DNA of 64,000 nucleotides from DASVFB01 sp963815965 (GCA_963815965.1 CAWFIT010000004.1:186001-250000), one strand, 5' to 3'; counted from the stretch's first letter, positions 33,204 to 43,745 are shown. Numbers and translations are program-made. Notes: generated by a model from the letters alone, not told the origin.

Positions 33204-33871
33204 CGCGGCCGGTCGTCGTCAAGTGCGGCGGCGCGGTCGCCGAGAGCGCCGCGGAGCTGATCCTGGAGCTCGCCGACGCAGAGGCCGTCGTCGTCGTCCA
33301 CGGCGCCGGGCCGCAGATCAGTGCGGAGATGGAACGGCGCGGGCTCGAAGTTCAGTTCGTCGGCGGACGGCGCGTGACGAGCAGGGAGGCGCTCGAGGTC
33401 GTCCGCGAATCGATGGCGGAGGTCAACGCGACGCTCTGCGCGGCGATCGGCGAGCCGGCGGTTCCGCTCTTCGGCGACGAGATCGGCCTGCACGCGCTCC
33501 AGGTTCCGATGCTCGGAATGGTCGGCGATCCGATCCCATGCGCGCCGGACGTCGTCGTCGCCGCGCTCGAGGAGGAGCTGATCCCCGTGGTCGCGCCGCT
33601 CGCCGCGGGACCGCTCAACGTGAACGCGGACGAGATGGCGGCCGCGCTCGCCGTCGGTCTCGAAGCCGAGCGGATTCTCTTCGTCACCGACGTTCCCGGC
33701 CTGCTCGACGGGGGAGTCGTTGTCCCCGTGATCGACGCGGACCAGGCCGGCAAGCTGCTCGACGCAGGCGCCTTCCAGGGCGGGATCATCCCCAAGCTCC
33801 GCGCCGCGATCACGGCGGCGCAACTGGGCGTCCGCGCCGAGATCGGCGCGACGGAGGTCGTGGCCGCGTGA
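33200..33871 (+). CDS. argB: Acetylglutamate kinase, short form
   Basis: 223 residues. Phosphorylates N-acetylglutamate. VVKCGGAVAES (ATP-binding Lys), VVVHGAGPQIS, LNVNADEMA and GGIIPKL are the amino-acid kinase motifs. It is well short of the usual 260-300 residues: the first strand starts at residue 4, so the N-terminal helix that carries arginine inhibition in hexameric enzymes is missing. GTG 33200 overlaps argJ by 4 bases and no upstream in-frame extension is plausible. Confidence 0.93.
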   Translation: MTRPVVVKCGGAVAESAAELILELADAEAVVVVHGAGPQISAEMERRGLEVQFVGGRRVTSREALEVVRESMAEVNATLCAAIGEPAVPLFGDEIGLHALQVPMLGMVGDPIPCAPDVVVAALEEELIPVVAPLAAGPLNVNADEMAAALAVGLEAERILFVTDVPGLLDGGVVVPVIDADQAGKLLDAGAFQGGIIPKLRAAITAAQLGVRAEIGATEVVAA

Positions 33872-35007
33872 CGATCGCGACGCACAGAGCGCCGTTGCTC
33901 GAGACGTACACGCGCACCGATGTGACGTTCGTGCGTGGTAACGGCGCGTGGCTCGAGGACGTCGAGGGCCGCCGCTACCTCGATCTCCTCGGCGGCATAG
34001 CGGTCGTCGGTCTCGGCCACCGCCATCCCGGGCCGCTCGCGGCCGCGCACGAGCAGCTCGACAGGCTCTGGCACGTCTCGAACCTCTACTGGACCGAGCC
34101 GATGACGCGCCTTGCGGAGCTGCTCTCCGAGCGCTTCGGCGGGGCGGACGCGTTCTTCTGCAACTCCGGCGCCGAGGCGGTCGAGTCGGCGATCAAGTAC
34201 GCGCGCAAGGCGACCGGCAAGCCGGGCATCGTCGCGCTCGAGAACTCGTTCCACGGCCGCACGCTCGGCGCGCTCTCGGTGACCGGGCAACCCGCAAAGC
34301 GCACCGCCTTCGAGCCGCTCGTCCCGGGTGTGACCTTCGCGAAGCTCAACGATTCAGCATCGCTCGCGGCAGCCGTCGACGACGAGACGGCGTGCATCCT
34401 GATCGAGCCGGTGCAAGGCGAGGGAGGCATCCATCCTGCGCGGCCTGAGTTCCTCGCGCAAGCGCGCGACATCGCCGACGAGCACGGCGCGATGCTCGTG
34501 TTCGACGAGGTGCAGACCGGAGTAGGGCGGACGGGAAGCTTCTTTGCGTGGCAACGGCTGGGCACGAAGCCGGACGCGGTCACGCTCGCCAAAGGTCTCG
34601 CCAACGGCTTGCCCATCGGGGCGCTCCTCGTCGCGGACGAGCTGCCCGTCGCGTTCGAGCCCGGCGATCACGCGAGCACGTTTGGCGGCAACCCCGTCGT
34701 ATGCGCCGCAGCGTGCGCGGTCGTCGAAACCGTCGACGAGGCGTTGCTGGCGAAGGTTGTGCGTCAGGGGGCAGCGCTCGCGGGCGCGCTCGAGCGGCTC
34801 CCGGGCGCCGTCGAGGTCCGCGGAGCAGGCCTGTTGCTCGGCCTCGAGATCGACCGCGTTGCGCGCGACGTGATCGCGGCGTGTGTCGAGCAGGGCGTCC
34901 TGGTCGGTTCCGCGGGCGAGCGGGTCTTGCGCCTCAGCCCGCCGCTCACCATCACCGACGAAGAGCTCGCGCACGGGCTCGCCGTTCTCGAGGAGGTGCT
35001 CGCATGA
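33868..35007 (+). CDS. argD: Acetylornithine aminotransferase
   Basis: 379 residues. PLP-dependent class III aminotransferase that makes N-acetylornithine from the semialdehyde. [17 protein letters not shown] binds the PLP phosphate, [14 protein letters not shown] holds the Asp that pairs with the pyridine nitrogen, and [14 protein letters not shown] carries the Schiff-base Lys. GTG 33868 overlaps argB by 4 bases and the stop overlaps argR. Confidence 0.95.
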   Translation: MTIATHRAPLLETYTRTDVTFVRGNGAWLEDVEGRRYLDLLGGIAVVGLGHRHPGPLAAAHEQLDRLWHVSNLYWTEPMTRLAELLSERFGGADAFFCNSGAEAVESAIKYARKATGKPGIVALENSFHGRTLGALSVTGQPAKRTAFEPLVPGVTFAKLNDSASLAAAVDDETACILIEPVQGEGGIHPARPEFLAQARDIADEHGAMLVFDEVQTGVGRTGSFFAWQRLGTKPDAVTLAKGLANGLPIGALLVADELPVAFEPGDHASTFGGNPVVCAAACAVVETVDEALLAKVVRQGAALAGALERLPGAVEVRGAGLLLGLEIDRVARDVIAACVEQGVLVGSAGERVLRLSPPLTITDEELAHGLAVLEEVLA

Positions 35008-35465
35008 GCAAGTTCGACCGCCAGGGCGCGATCTTGCGGCTGGTGCAGGACCGGCAGCTCTCGACGCAGGAGGATCTTGCCGAAGCGTTGCGCGAAGTCG
35101 GCCACGATGCCGTGCAGGGGACGATCTCCCGCGACATCGCGCAGCTCGGTCTCGTCAAGGTGCGCGACCCGGCCGGCCGCCTCGTCTACGCGCTCCCGGG
35201 CTCGGCCGACCTCGACCGGCTCAGCGAGCTGACATCCGCGCTTCGGCGCTGGGCCGTCTCGCTCGACTCGTCGGCGAACCTGCTCGTCATTCGGACGCCG
35301 CCCGGCCACGCGAACGCACTCGCGCACGCGATCGACGAGGCGCACCTGCCCGACGTCATCGGCACCATCGCCGGCGACGACACCATCACCGTCATCGCAC
35401 GCGAAGGCGTGCAGGGCGCTGCGATCGAGAGCGATCTCCGCCACCACCTCGAAGGAGACACATGA
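35004..35465 (+). CDS. argR: Arginine repressor
   Basis: 153 residues. N-terminal winged helix-turn-helix ([24 protein letters not shown], named by [10 protein letters not shown]; then [16 protein letters not shown]) and a C-terminal hexamerisation and arginine-binding domain with [12 protein letters not shown] containing the conserved Asp pair. It should repress the operon when arginine is plentiful; the inverted repeats before argC are the likely target. Embedded between argD and argG, with 4-base overlaps both sides. Confidence 0.95.
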   Translation: MSKFDRQGAILRLVQDRQLSTQEDLAEALREVGHDAVQGTISRDIAQLGLVKVRDPAGRLVYALPGSADLDRLSELTSALRRWAVSLDSSANLLVIRTPPGHANALAHAIDEAHLPDVIGTIAGDDTITVIAREGVQGAAIESDLRHHLEGDT

Positions 35466-36667
35466 GCAAAACAGCTGTCCTCGCCTACTCGGGCGGCCTC
35501 GACACGAGCTGCGCGATCGCGTGGCTGAAGGAGGATTACGGGTACGACGACGTGATCGCGGTGCTCGTCGACGTCGGCCAGCAGGCGGACTTCGAGCCCG
35601 CCTTCGAGCGTGGCTACGCCGCCGGAGCAACGGAGGTCATGCTCGTCGACAAGCGCGACGAGTTCGCGGACGAGCAGGTCGCGAAGGCGATCCAGACGAA
35701 CGCCCTCTACGAGGGCAAGTACCCGCTGATCTCGGCGCTGTCACGGCCGGTGATCGCGGACGCCGTAGCGGGCGTTGCGCTGGACGTCGGCGCGGAGGCG
35801 ACGGTGCACGGCTGCACGGGCAAGGGCAACGACCAGCTGCGCTTCGAGCTCGCGTTCAAGTCGCGCTACCCCGGCGTGCGCGTGATCGCCCCGCTGCGCG
35901 ACAAGATCTGGTCGCGCGACGAGGAGATCGCCTACGCGGAGGCGCGGGGCATTCCGGTCGAGGCGAAGCAGGAGTCGCCCTACTCGATCGACGACAACCT
36001 CTTCGGTCGCGCGATCGAGGCCGGCATGCTCGAGGACCCATGGGTCGCGCCGCCGGAGGACGCGTTCGCGCTCACGTCGCCCCCCGCGGATGCGCCGGCA
36101 TCCGCCGAGATCGTGCTCGGATTCGACGCAGGCGTGCCCGTCTCGCTCGACGGCGAGGAGCTCTCGCTCGCCGAGCTGATCGCGGTGCTCAACGCACTGG
36201 CCGGCCCGTACGGGATCGGGCGGATCGACATGGTCGAGAACCGGGCGGTCGGCATCAAGAGCCGCGAGCTGTACGAGGCGCCTGCGGCGATGACGCTGAT
36301 CCCTGCCCACCAGGCGCTCGAAGATCTCGTCCTGACGAAGGCCGAGGCGATCGCCAAGCGAGAGATCGAGGCGATGTGGGCGAAGGCGGTGTACGACGGC
36401 CTGTGGTTCTCGCCCGTGCGCGAGGCGCTCGACGCGTTCGTCGCGAAGACGCAGGAGCTCGTGACCGGCGAGGTGCGCGTGCGCCTGCAGGCTGGCGCTC
36501 CCGCAATCGTCGGTCGCCGCTCCGAGCACGCGCTGTACGCGCACGCGCTCGCCTCCTACGGCGTCGAGGACGCCTTCCCGCACGACGCGTCGGAGGGCTT
36601 CATCAAGCTCGCCGCGATGGAGGTCGAGCTCGCTGCCGCGCGCGAGCGGAAGCTGATGCCCGCGTGA
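35462..36667 (+). CDS. argG: Argininosuccinate synthase
   Basis: 401 residues. Joins citrulline and aspartate using ATP. The N-terminal AYSGGLDTS is the pyrophosphate loop; [15 protein letters not shown] and the citrulline-binding [10 protein letters not shown] are intact, and the C-terminal [17 protein letters not shown] block is present. ATG 35462 overlaps argR by 4 bases. Confidence 0.97.
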   Translation: MSKTAVLAYSGGLDTSCAIAWLKEDYGYDDVIAVLVDVGQQADFEPAFERGYAAGATEVMLVDKRDEFADEQVAKAIQTNALYEGKYPLISALSRPVIADAVAGVALDVGAEATVHGCTGKGNDQLRFELAFKSRYPGVRVIAPLRDKIWSRDEEIAYAEARGIPVEAKQESPYSIDDNLFGRAIEAGMLEDPWVAPPEDAFALTSPPADAPASAEIVLGFDAGVPVSLDGEELSLAELIAVLNALAGPYGIGRIDMVENRAVGIKSRELYEAPAAMTLIPAHQALEDLVLTKAEAIAKREIEAMWAKAVYDGLWFSPVREALDAFVAKTQELVTGEVRVRLQAGAPAIVGRRSEHALYAHALASYGVEDAFPHDASEGFIKLAAMEVELAAARERKLMPA

Positions 36668-37881
36668 CGCTGTGGGCCGGACGTGCCGGCGGCGAGCTTG
36701 CCGGCGAGGTGTGGGAGTTTCTGCGCGGCGACGACGCCGAGTTGCTCCCGTACGACTGCGCGGCGACGCTCGCGCACGCTCGCCGTCTCCACGCGGCGGG
36801 GATCCTCGATGACGACGAGCTGCGTGCGGTCGACGCGAGCCTCGCAGAGGTCGAGCCGCCGGGGCCGGAGGACGAGGACGTCCACTCCGCGATCGAGCGG
36901 CAACTCGGCGACGTCGGGCGGAAGATTCACGCCGGCCGCTCGCGCAACGACCAGGTTGCCGCGGCGCTGCGGCTGTACGTACGTGACGCCTGCCAGGAGG
37001 CCCACGACGCGATCCGCGGCTTCTGCTCCGTCATCCTCGACCGTGCCGAGGCGGAGGCCGAGACGCCGCTGCCCGGCTACACGCACCTGCAGCGCGCGAT
37101 CGCGGTGACGCTCGGCCATCACCTGCTCGCCTGGGTGGAGATGCTCGAGCGCGACCTGGGGCGCTTCACCGCCGCCGACGAGGCCGCAACGCCGTCCCCG
37201 CTCGGAGCCGGCGCGCTCGCAGGCTCAACGCTGCCGCTGCCGCCGCCGGACGGAGCGCAGATGCGCAACTCGCTCGACGCCGTGGCCGACCGCGACTTCG
37301 CGCTCGACTACCTGTACGCGTGCACGGTTCTCTTCACGCACCTCTCGCGCATCGGCGAGGAGCTCGTTCTCTGGGCGACGAGCGAGTTCGGCTTCGTCAA
37401 GCTGCCCGAGTCCGCCGCGACAGGGTCGTCGATGATGCCGCAGAAGCTGAACCCCGACGTTGCGGAGCTCGTGCGCGGCAAGGCCGGGACGATGATCGGC
37501 CGGTTGACAGGCTTGCTCGCCGTGGTGAAGGGTCTTCCGCTCGCGTACGACCGCGACCTGCAGGAGGACAAGCAGCCGGTGTTCGCTGCTCGGCGCGACG
37601 TTCGCCTCGCGCTCGCCGCGCTCACTGTTCTCGTCGAGGGGCTGCGCGTCGATCGCTCGCGCCTCGCTGAAGCAAGCGCCGACCCGCTCCTGCGCGCCAC
37701 GGACATGGCCGAGGACCTGGTACGGGACGGCATGCCGTTCCGCGACGCCCACGAGCAGGTCGCGGCAGAGGTGCGCGCAGAGACGTTCGAGCCGCTCGAA
37801 GGGTCGGCCACGCGACACGCGCCCGGTCCCGGAAGACGTTGCCGGGGCCGTGCTGCGGCCCGCGCGCGCCTCGCTGTCTAG
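36664..37881 (+). CDS. argH: Argininosuccinate lyase, unusual C-terminal tail
   Basis: 405 residues. Releases arginine and fumarate. The fumarase/aspartase signature GSSMMPQKLNPD (about 256-267) and the substrate motifs HAGRSRNDQVA and YTHLQRA are intact. The last 25 residues are Arg/Gly-rich; removing one C near 37828 would read APVPEDVAGAVLRPARASLS, more like a lyase tail, but that frame then has no stop for about 700 bases, so the call stays open. The stop overlaps the opposing XdhC-like gene by 4 bases. No argF precedes it. Confidence 0.94.
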   Translation: MTLWAGRAGGELAGEVWEFLRGDDAELLPYDCAATLAHARRLHAAGILDDDELRAVDASLAEVEPPGPEDEDVHSAIERQLGDVGRKIHAGRSRNDQVAAALRLYVRDACQEAHDAIRGFCSVILDRAEAEAETPLPGYTHLQRAIAVTLGHHLLAWVEMLERDLGRFTAADEAATPSPLGAGALAGSTLPLPPPDGAQMRNSLDAVADRDFALDYLYACTVLFTHLSRIGEELVLWATSEFGFVKLPESAATGSSMMPQKLNPDVAELVRGKAGTMIGRLTGLLAVVKGLPLAYDRDLQEDKQPVFAARRDVRLALAALTVLVEGLRVDRSRLAEASADPLLRATDMAEDLVRDGMPFRDAHEQVAAEVRAETFEPLEGSATRHAPGPGRRCRGRAAARARLAV

Positions 37882-38840
37882 ACCTCGGCGTGAATACGCT
37901 GCGTCGACTCGCGCAGCGAGCCGCCCGCGCGTCCCGCGCGAACGGCGAGAATCTCCGCCAGGATCGAGAGCGCCGTTTCTGCAGGCGAATGCGCGCCGAG
38001 ATCGAGCCCCGCAGGCCCGTGGATTCGCTCGAGCGCGTCCTCCGAGACGCCCTCCTCGAGCAGCCTCTCCCGCCGCTTCTCCTGGTTCCGCCTCGAGCCG
38101 AGAGCGCCGATGTAGAACGCGTCCGTCGCGAGCACGCCGATCAGCGCCGGCAGGTCGAACTTCTCGTCGTGCGTCAGGACGACCACCGCGGTCGCATGGT
38201 CGGGTTGCACGCGCTCGAGAACCTCTTCGGGCCAGGCGACGATCAGCTCGTCCGCGCTCGGGAGCCGCTCCGCTGTCGCGAACCGCCCGCGCGCGTCCGC
38301 TGCGATCGTGCGCCAGCCGAGCCGCTTCGCCGCCGCGCAAAGCGCCTCGGCCGTGTCGATCGCGCCAAATACGAGAAGGCGTGGCGGCGGGCCGAATACG
38401 TCCGCGAACACGCGCCGCCCCTCGAGCTCGACGACCTTCGAGTGCCCGCCGCGCAAGAGTTCGTCCGCGACCGCGTCGTCGCCCTCGAGGGCGAGCCGTT
38501 GCGACCCGGTCTCCAGGTCGGTGAACAGGACGGCACGCCGGTCGCCGAGGGACTCGATCCGCTCCGCGAGCTCGCGATCCTGCTCCTGCACGAACACGTC
38601 GATCTCACCGCCGCAGGGCAGGCCGACCTGGAACGCCTGCTCGTCCGAAATGCCGAACGTGAGCAGCTGCGGCGCGTCGCCGCGCAGGACGCCGCGGCAC
38701 GCCTCGTAGACCTCGGATTCGACGCAACCGCCCGAGACCGAGCCCTGCATCGAGCCCTCTTCCGTGACGAGCAGCTTGGAGCCGACCGGCCGAGGAGCCG
38801 ACCGGCGCGTTGCGATGACCGTGGCGACAGCGCGCTTCAC
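37878..38840 (-). CDS. XdhC-family protein (molybdenum hydroxylase maturation)
   Basis: 320 residues. The N-terminal XdhC/CoxI domain has RSAPRPVGSKLLV and SVSGGCVES; the C-terminal Rossmann-like domain has LLVFGAIDTAEALCAAAKRLG and FYIGALGSRRNQEKRRERL. XdhC inserts a sulfido-bearing Mo cofactor into xanthine-dehydrogenase-type enzymes, so it may serve the hydroxylase at 3071-7279. In the nucleotide motif the usual G-x-G-x-x-x is GAIDTA. GTG 38840 gives a slightly short N terminus. It converges on argH. Confidence 0.88.
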   Translation of the reverse strand: MKRAVATVIATRRSAPRPVGSKLLVTEEGSMQGSVSGGCVESEVYEACRGVLRGDAPQLLTFGISDEQAFQVGLPCGGEIDVFVQEQDRELAERIESLGDRRAVLFTDLETGSQRLALEGDDAVADELLRGGHSKVVELEGRRVFADVFGPPPRLLVFGAIDTAEALCAAAKRLGWRTIAADARGRFATAERLPSADELIVAWPEEVLERVQPDHATAVVVLTHDEKFDLPALIGVLATDAFYIGALGSRRNQEKRRERLLEEGVSEDALERIHGPAGLDLGAHSPAETALSILAEILAVRAGRAGGSLRESTQRIHAEV

Positions 38841-38850
38841 GCGCTGAACG

Positions 38851-39012
38851 TTACCGGCCGTACCGATCGTATTCGCAGTAGCAGTGGTCGCCCTCTGTGG
38901 GGCGGCGACCGCAGCGGATGCAGACGGGCGGGAGCCACTTCGCCTTCACGAACAATGCATTCATCAGCGTTGCCCACATCACAAAGTAGGGAAGAACCAT
39001 CCAGACGGTCAC
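38851..39012 (-). CDS. Small membrane protein with zinc-ribbon-like C terminus
   Basis: 53 residues. I chose GTG 39012, which follows GAGGAG at 8 bases; ATG 39000 is an internal alternative. One membrane helix (WMVLPYFVMWATLMNALFV) is followed by a cytoplasmic tail CIRCGRRP...HCYCEYD with four Cys in C-x2-C and C-x-C pairs that could bind zinc. Its stop is 10 bases from the start of the XdhC-like gene, so the two may be co-transcribed. Function unknown. Confidence 0.65.
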   Translation of the reverse strand: MTVWMVLPYFVMWATLMNALFVKAKWLPPVCIRCGRRPTEGDHCYCEYDRYGR

Positions 39013-39109
39013 GGTGTGAGCTCCTCGAAGGACGGCGACGACTCGGTCACCTCCGTAGGGTGAACCGAACCGCAGAATTTGTAAACCCCCGCGTCGGTAG
39101 AATCGCGTC

Positions 39110-39337
39110 GTGAGCGTCGTATGGATCGCGCTCCTTGCGGGCGCCGTCGCCGTGTTGGTCGCAGCGGAATGGCCGAGGCTCGGGAAGTATTTCGGGGTCG
39201 AAGCGCGGCGCGGGCGCAAGCGGGCCCGGCGCAAGGCGAATCTCAAGGTGATCCGCTCCGAGGAGTCTCTCGAGGACTTCGCCGCGAGCGTCGAACGCGA
39301 CCTCAGCCGCCTGCCGACGATCGAAAAGAAAGACTAG
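39110..39337 (+). CDS. Small membrane protein of unknown function
   Basis: 75 residues from GTG 39110. A single N-terminal helix (VWIALLAGAVAVLVAAEW) is followed by a very basic stretch (RRGRKRARRKANLKVI) and an acidic amphipathic tail (SEESLEDFAASVERDLS). It is divergent from the small zinc-ribbon protein and overlaps the end of the opposing subtilase gene by 4 bases. No family recognised. Confidence 0.65.
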   Translation: MSVVWIALLAGAVAVLVAAEWPRLGKYFGVEARRGRKRARRKANLKVIRSEESLEDFAASVERDLSRLPTIEKKD

Positions 39338-41739
39338 ACGGTAAAGCTCGCGGTGAAGTTGCGGGTGTTCGGGAGGATCGGCCCGACGTCCTCCATGTTC
39401 TTCGTCTCCTGGTAATCCGCGACGACCATCTTCACCGTGTGCTTGCCTGGGCCGAGGCTGCCCGTCCTGACCGACGCGATCCCGTTGCCAAAGGTTACGT
39501 CGCTCTGAGAGCCGGAGCCGTCGATGAACGCCTGGATCGACTCCGGATCGACGCCCGACCCGGCGTCGGTGACGTTCAGCCTCACGACCCCGCTGGAGTA
39601 GCCGCGCAGTTTCACGGCCGGCGGCGTGAAGTCGTTGATCCAGAACCGGAACGTGAACTTCCCGGCCTTGCTACGGCTCGGTGAGTCGAACACGACGTTG
39701 TACTTGCCGCGGCTCGGCAGGATGGCGCCGGCGATCGCGACGCGTGCGCCGAGCGAATCGCGGTAGGGATTGAGGTCGCCGGGGAGTCCGACGAGCCCGG
39801 TCAGCCGGTTCTCGTCGTCCCCACGCACGACGCGCGGCGTCACCTGACCGGCGTGGGCGACGATGCGGACGCCGAAGTTGGCCACCGTCTTCGTCAGGCG
39901 GACGCCGAAGACCTGCTCGGGCCCGGGCACTGAGATCGGAGTCAGCCCCTCCGGGTAGCGGTATGTCGACACGTTCGCACGCCCCTTCGCAGTGTTGCCG
40001 CGGTACGTCCCGGTCTTGCGCAGCATCGCCGTCGCCTTGCCGAGCTTCGGGCGCTCGACGTGCAGCCAGTACGGGATCTTGCGCGTCTCGGACCCGAGGC
40101 GCAGCGTGACGTAGCCGGTTCCGTCGCCCTCCTTCGTGCGCGCGCCGACCGTCGCGGTGACGGCGAGCTTCCCGGGCACCGTGACCGACTTGGGCACGGT
40201 GGGCTTCAAGCCCTGCGCGTGCGTGAGGCCGACGGACCACGCGCCCGCCCCGCCGCCTGCGTCGCTCAGCGAGATGGAGACCGTCTTATGCGTTCGAGGC
40301 TTCAGGAGACCGAACGACGCGCTCGACGGCGCAGCGAAGACGAGCGGTGTCGTCGCGCGCGCCAGGTCGATGCGACCGCCGCCGCTGGTCATCGGCGTCG
40401 TCTCGACGTTCCGCTGCGCCGTCGTGTAGACGGGATCGCCGGTCAGCATGAGCGCCGACTTGATCTGTGCGACCGTCCACGTCGGATGCTGCTGCTTGAG
40501 CAGTGCGGCGGCTCCAGCGACGTGGGGCGAGGCCATGCTCGTGCCGCTGAACTCCGCGTAGCCGGCCTGGGGGATGGACGAGAGGACGGAGACGCCGGGC
40601 GCCGTCACGTCCGGCTTGAGCTGCAGCGAGTACGGCGTCGGCCCGCGGGAGGAGAAGCCGGCGATGACGTCGGCTGGAGCCTGGCGGCCGGTCGTCGCAG
40701 CCGCAGCCGTGATCGCGAGCGGCGCGCTGCCGGGCGAGCTGACCGTGCCCTTACCCTCGTCGCCCTCGTTTCCGGCAGCGATGCAGGGGACGACGCCCGC
40801 GCGGGCGGCGCCGTCGATCGCCTTGATGACGATGTCGCTCGACGGCTCGATCTCCGGCTCGCCGAGCGAGAGGTTGATCACGTTCATCCCGTCCGCGACG
40901 GCCTGGTCGATCGCCTTCACGATCTCAGGTGCGTTGCCGTCGAGACCGCAGCACGGCGTCGGGATCGTCAGCGCCTTGTAGTTGCCGATGTAGGCCGCGG
41001 GAGCGACTCCCGACAGCGGCAGCGTGCTGAAAAACGGCGCCATCGTGCCGTGGTCGCCGGCTGCGATGCCTGCAACGTGCGTACCGTGCTCGCTGAACTC
41101 CGGATCGAACGGCAGGTTCGCGTACTTCCACTCGGGCGAGGGCGGCGCGAAAGCACGCGCGACGATCACCTTCGAGGTCGTGAACGCGACATTGCCCTTG
41201 GGAAAGCCCGCAGGCATCGTGAAGCCGACCGGCGAGAAGAACGGATGCGTCTGGTCGACGCCCTCGTCGATGATCCCGATCTTCATGCCCTGCCCTGCGT
41301 TTGCGAGGGTCGGGCCCCAGACTGCGGGCGCGCCGATCAGCTGCGGCGTCCGGTCGAGAGCGGTGTGGTACCTGGCGTTCGGCCAGATCTTTGCGACTCC
41401 CGGGATGCGCGCCAGCTTGTCGACGGCACCGGTCGGGACGACGACGGCGAGGCCGTTCAGCGTGACGGTGTACCGCCAGTGGACGTAGGCGCCGGGAATC
41501 GCCCTTGCGATTCGCGTCGCGACAGCGTTCTGCTCGCGCTCGATTCGCTGCACGTAGGAGACCGACGAGGGCGAGTCGAGCTGCAGCCGGCTGTGGCGCA
41601 TCGTTACAGAGGCCAGCGCGCGATCGTGGCTCGCGGCGTCGGCGAGGGACGGCGCGCGCAGGGTGACTACGAGCTCGACCGAGCCGCGCTCTCGCGCGAC
41701 TGCCGGCGACGCAGCGGTCAAGGCCGCAAGCGACAACAT
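39334..41739 (-). CDS. Secreted subtilisin-like serine protease (S8 family)
   Basis: 801 residues: signal peptide, inhibitor-I9-like propeptide (about 20-125), S8 catalytic domain and two C-terminal beta domains. The triad is complete: Asp in GIIDEGVDQTHPF, His in SEHGTHVAGIAAGDH, Ser in FSGTSMASPHVAGAAALL, with oxyanion Asn in IAAGNEGDEG. The signal peptide begins without positive charges at ATG 41739; in frame just upstream lies LRRGVLL with no normal start codon, so the true start may be upstream. It follows the histidine kinase gene. Confidence 0.93.
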   Translation of the reverse strand: MLSLAALTAASPAVARERGSVELVVTLRAPSLADAASHDRALASVTMRHSRLQLDSPSSVSYVQRIEREQNAVATRIARAIPGAYVHWRYTVTLNGLAVVVPTGAVDKLARIPGVAKIWPNARYHTALDRTPQLIGAPAVWGPTLANAGQGMKIGIIDEGVDQTHPFFSPVGFTMPAGFPKGNVAFTTSKVIVARAFAPPSPEWKYANLPFDPEFSEHGTHVAGIAAGDHGTMAPFFSTLPLSGVAPAAYIGNYKALTIPTPCCGLDGNAPEIVKAIDQAVADGMNVINLSLGEPEIEPSSDIVIKAIDGAARAGVVPCIAAGNEGDEGKGTVSSPGSAPLAITAAAATTGRQAPADVIAGFSSRGPTPYSLQLKPDVTAPGVSVLSSIPQAGYAEFSGTSMASPHVAGAAALLKQQHPTWTVAQIKSALMLTGDPVYTTAQRNVETTPMTSGGGRIDLARATTPLVFAAPSSASFGLLKPRTHKTVSISLSDAGGGAGAWSVGLTHAQGLKPTVPKSVTVPGKLAVTATVGARTKEGDGTGYVTLRLGSETRKIPYWLHVERPKLGKATAMLRKTGTYRGNTAKGRANVSTYRYPEGLTPISVPGPEQVFGVRLTKTVANFGVRIVAHAGQVTPRVVRGDDENRLTGLVGLPGDLNPYRDSLGARVAIAGAILPSRGKYNVVFDSPSRSKAGKFTFRFWINDFTPPAVKLRGYSSGVVRLNVTDAGSGVDPESIQAFIDGSGSQSDVTFGNGIASVRTGSLGPGKHTVKMVVADYQETKNMEDVGPILPNTRNFTASFTV

Positions 41740-41752
41740 GAGAAGGACGCCC

Positions 41753-41765
41753 CGTCTCAGAGACG
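41753..41765 (-). promoter_or_regulatory. Perfect short palindrome upstream of the subtilase
   Basis: CGTCTC-A-GAGACG lies 13-26 bases before the subtilase ATG and after the histidine kinase stop. It could be an operator or a small terminator; the sequence alone does not decide. Confidence 0.3.
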
Positions 41766-41791
41766 AGATGGTAGCCGTAGTTCTTGAATGC

Positions 41792-43745
41792 TCAGCCGAC
41801 GGGCGCGGCGACGCGGTCCGACGTTCTCGCGACCGGGAGGTCGAACGAGAACGTCGAGCCGTGACCGGGAGCCGAGTCGACTGTGATCTCGCCGCCCATC
41901 CGATGCACGAGCTCGTGCGAGATGTAGAGGCCGAGCCCGGTCCCGCCGATTCCTCGCGTGAGGTTCGGATCGAGGCGGTAGAACTTCTTGAAGATCCGTT
42001 CCTGCTCGTCGAGCGGGATCCCGAGCCCCTGATCGCGTACCAGGAAGCGCACTCGGTCGCCGTTGTGAGCGAGGACGACGTCGATCCTGCCTCCGGCGGG
42101 TGAGTATTTGACCGCGTTCTCGACGAGGTTCGTGAGCACCTGTGCGACCTTCTGCGCGTCGCCGGTCGCGTCCGGCAGCCACGGCGGCGTCAGAAGCTCG
42201 ATCTCGATGCCGGGCGGAGCGTGAACGCGGGCAGCCTGCACGACCGCGCGCGCGACATCGTCGGGGTCGAAGCCCTCGCCGTCGACGGGGAGTCTTCGCG
42301 CATCGAGCCGGCTCGCGAGACTGCTCGCGAGCAGGAGCTCGTCGATGATCGTCGAGAGCCGGTTGGCCTGATCGGCGAGCAGGTCGAGCAGCAGGTCGCG
42401 TCTGTGCACATCGAGCGTCGCGTAACGCTCGCGCAGCGTCACGGCTGCGCCGTACACCGAAGCGAGCGGGGTTCGCAGCTCGTGCGAGACGGTGGCGACG
42501 AAGTCCGTCTTCGCCTGGTCGAGGCGCTCGTGCTCGGTGATGTCGCGGAACGTGTACACGGTGCCGTCGCCGAAGCGCACACCTGAGGCGGACATCCACA
42601 GCTCTCCCGCGGCAGTGTCGAGCGGCACCGTCGCCGAGGCCGCGCCGGTGTCGCCCCGGTGTGCGTCGCCGACCGGGATCTGTGGCACGGCTTCTTCCCA
42701 GCCGGGGATAGCGTCCTCGGCGCCTTTGCCGAGGACGTTGTCCGCCGTGAGTCCCGTAATCGTCTCCGCGGCGCGGTTCCAGAACTGGACGGTGCCGTCA
42801 TCATCGAGTAAGGCGATGCCGTCCGCGACGTGCGCGAGGACGCGCTCGGCAAGCGTGCGCTGCTGTTTCGCCACGCGGGCGCGTGCGATCGCGGGTGCGA
42901 GCGCGTAGGCCAGGAGCATCACGACCCCAAGGACGAGAATGCCGAACAGCAGGATCCAGCTGCGGATCGTCCCAGCGGCGTCGTCCACTGCGTCGTTGGA
43001 CGCGAGGATGCCGATCCGCGTCTCGGGTGTAAGCGGACCCGACACAGCACGGAAAGCGCTGCTGCCGATCTGGACCGTTCGCGGCTTCGCGCCCGCTCAG
43101 AGTCAGGGCCCCGGTGACGGGAGCAGAAGCTGCAACGACCCGGCCGCCTCGCTCGGCGACGGCGATCTCCCGTTGATCGACGAGGCCCGCCCTGTTGGCG
43201 ATCAGCGTCAGAACCGCGCGGTCAAGTGCGACCCTGGCGACGACTGCGCCGACGACGCGGTTCCCGGAAAGGACGTCTATCGAGCGTTGCGCGACTCCGG
43301 GCGGCGGCGCGCCGGCGCGCCTGCCGGTCAGGAGCAGCACGTCCGGGTGCGCCTTGCGCAGCCGTTGCAGCTCTCGGTGGTTGCGCGTCTCGAACGCCCG
43401 CTGCACGCGATGGGACGTCGCCAGTTGCATCGCGTTCAGTTGCGCGTGCTCGACGACCCGCGCGTAATCGCTCGCCGCGGCCCGGAGTGAAGCCTTGAGT
43501 CGCGTGTCCGTCTGCTCTCGCTTGTTCTTCGCGGCGTAGTTGCCGAAGGCCCACGCGCCTGCGAGCAGCGGCAGGACGAGCAGGACGAGCGCGCCGGCAA
43601 AGCGCAGCCTGAGGCCGAGCAGGCGGAGCGAATGGGACGCGTGCGTGCGCCTGAACGACCGGCGGCCGGCGGCTCCGGCGTTGGTAATCGTTGCCGATCT
43701 GGACGTGAGGCGGTCGAGCAGGCCCTTCCTCCTGTTGATCGCCAC
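41792..43745 (-). pseudogene. Membrane sensor histidine kinase with PAS domain, one frameshift
   Basis: Reads as one kinase in two frames. From GTG 43745 the first part has a membrane helix (FAGALVLLVLPLLAGAWAF), then an extracellular sensor region (LKASLRAAASDYARVVEHAQLNA onward, core SDYARVVEHAQ). Near 43085-43095 the frame slips; the second frame continues TVQIGSSAFRAVSGPLTPETRIG, a second helix (ILLFGILVLGVVMLLAYAL), a PAS domain, HisKA with VSHELRTPLASV (phospho-His) and HATPase with NLVENAVKYSPAGG and GGTGLGLYIS. The kinase half alone is an intact reading frame to 43045. No response regulator is adjacent. Confidence 0.82.
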
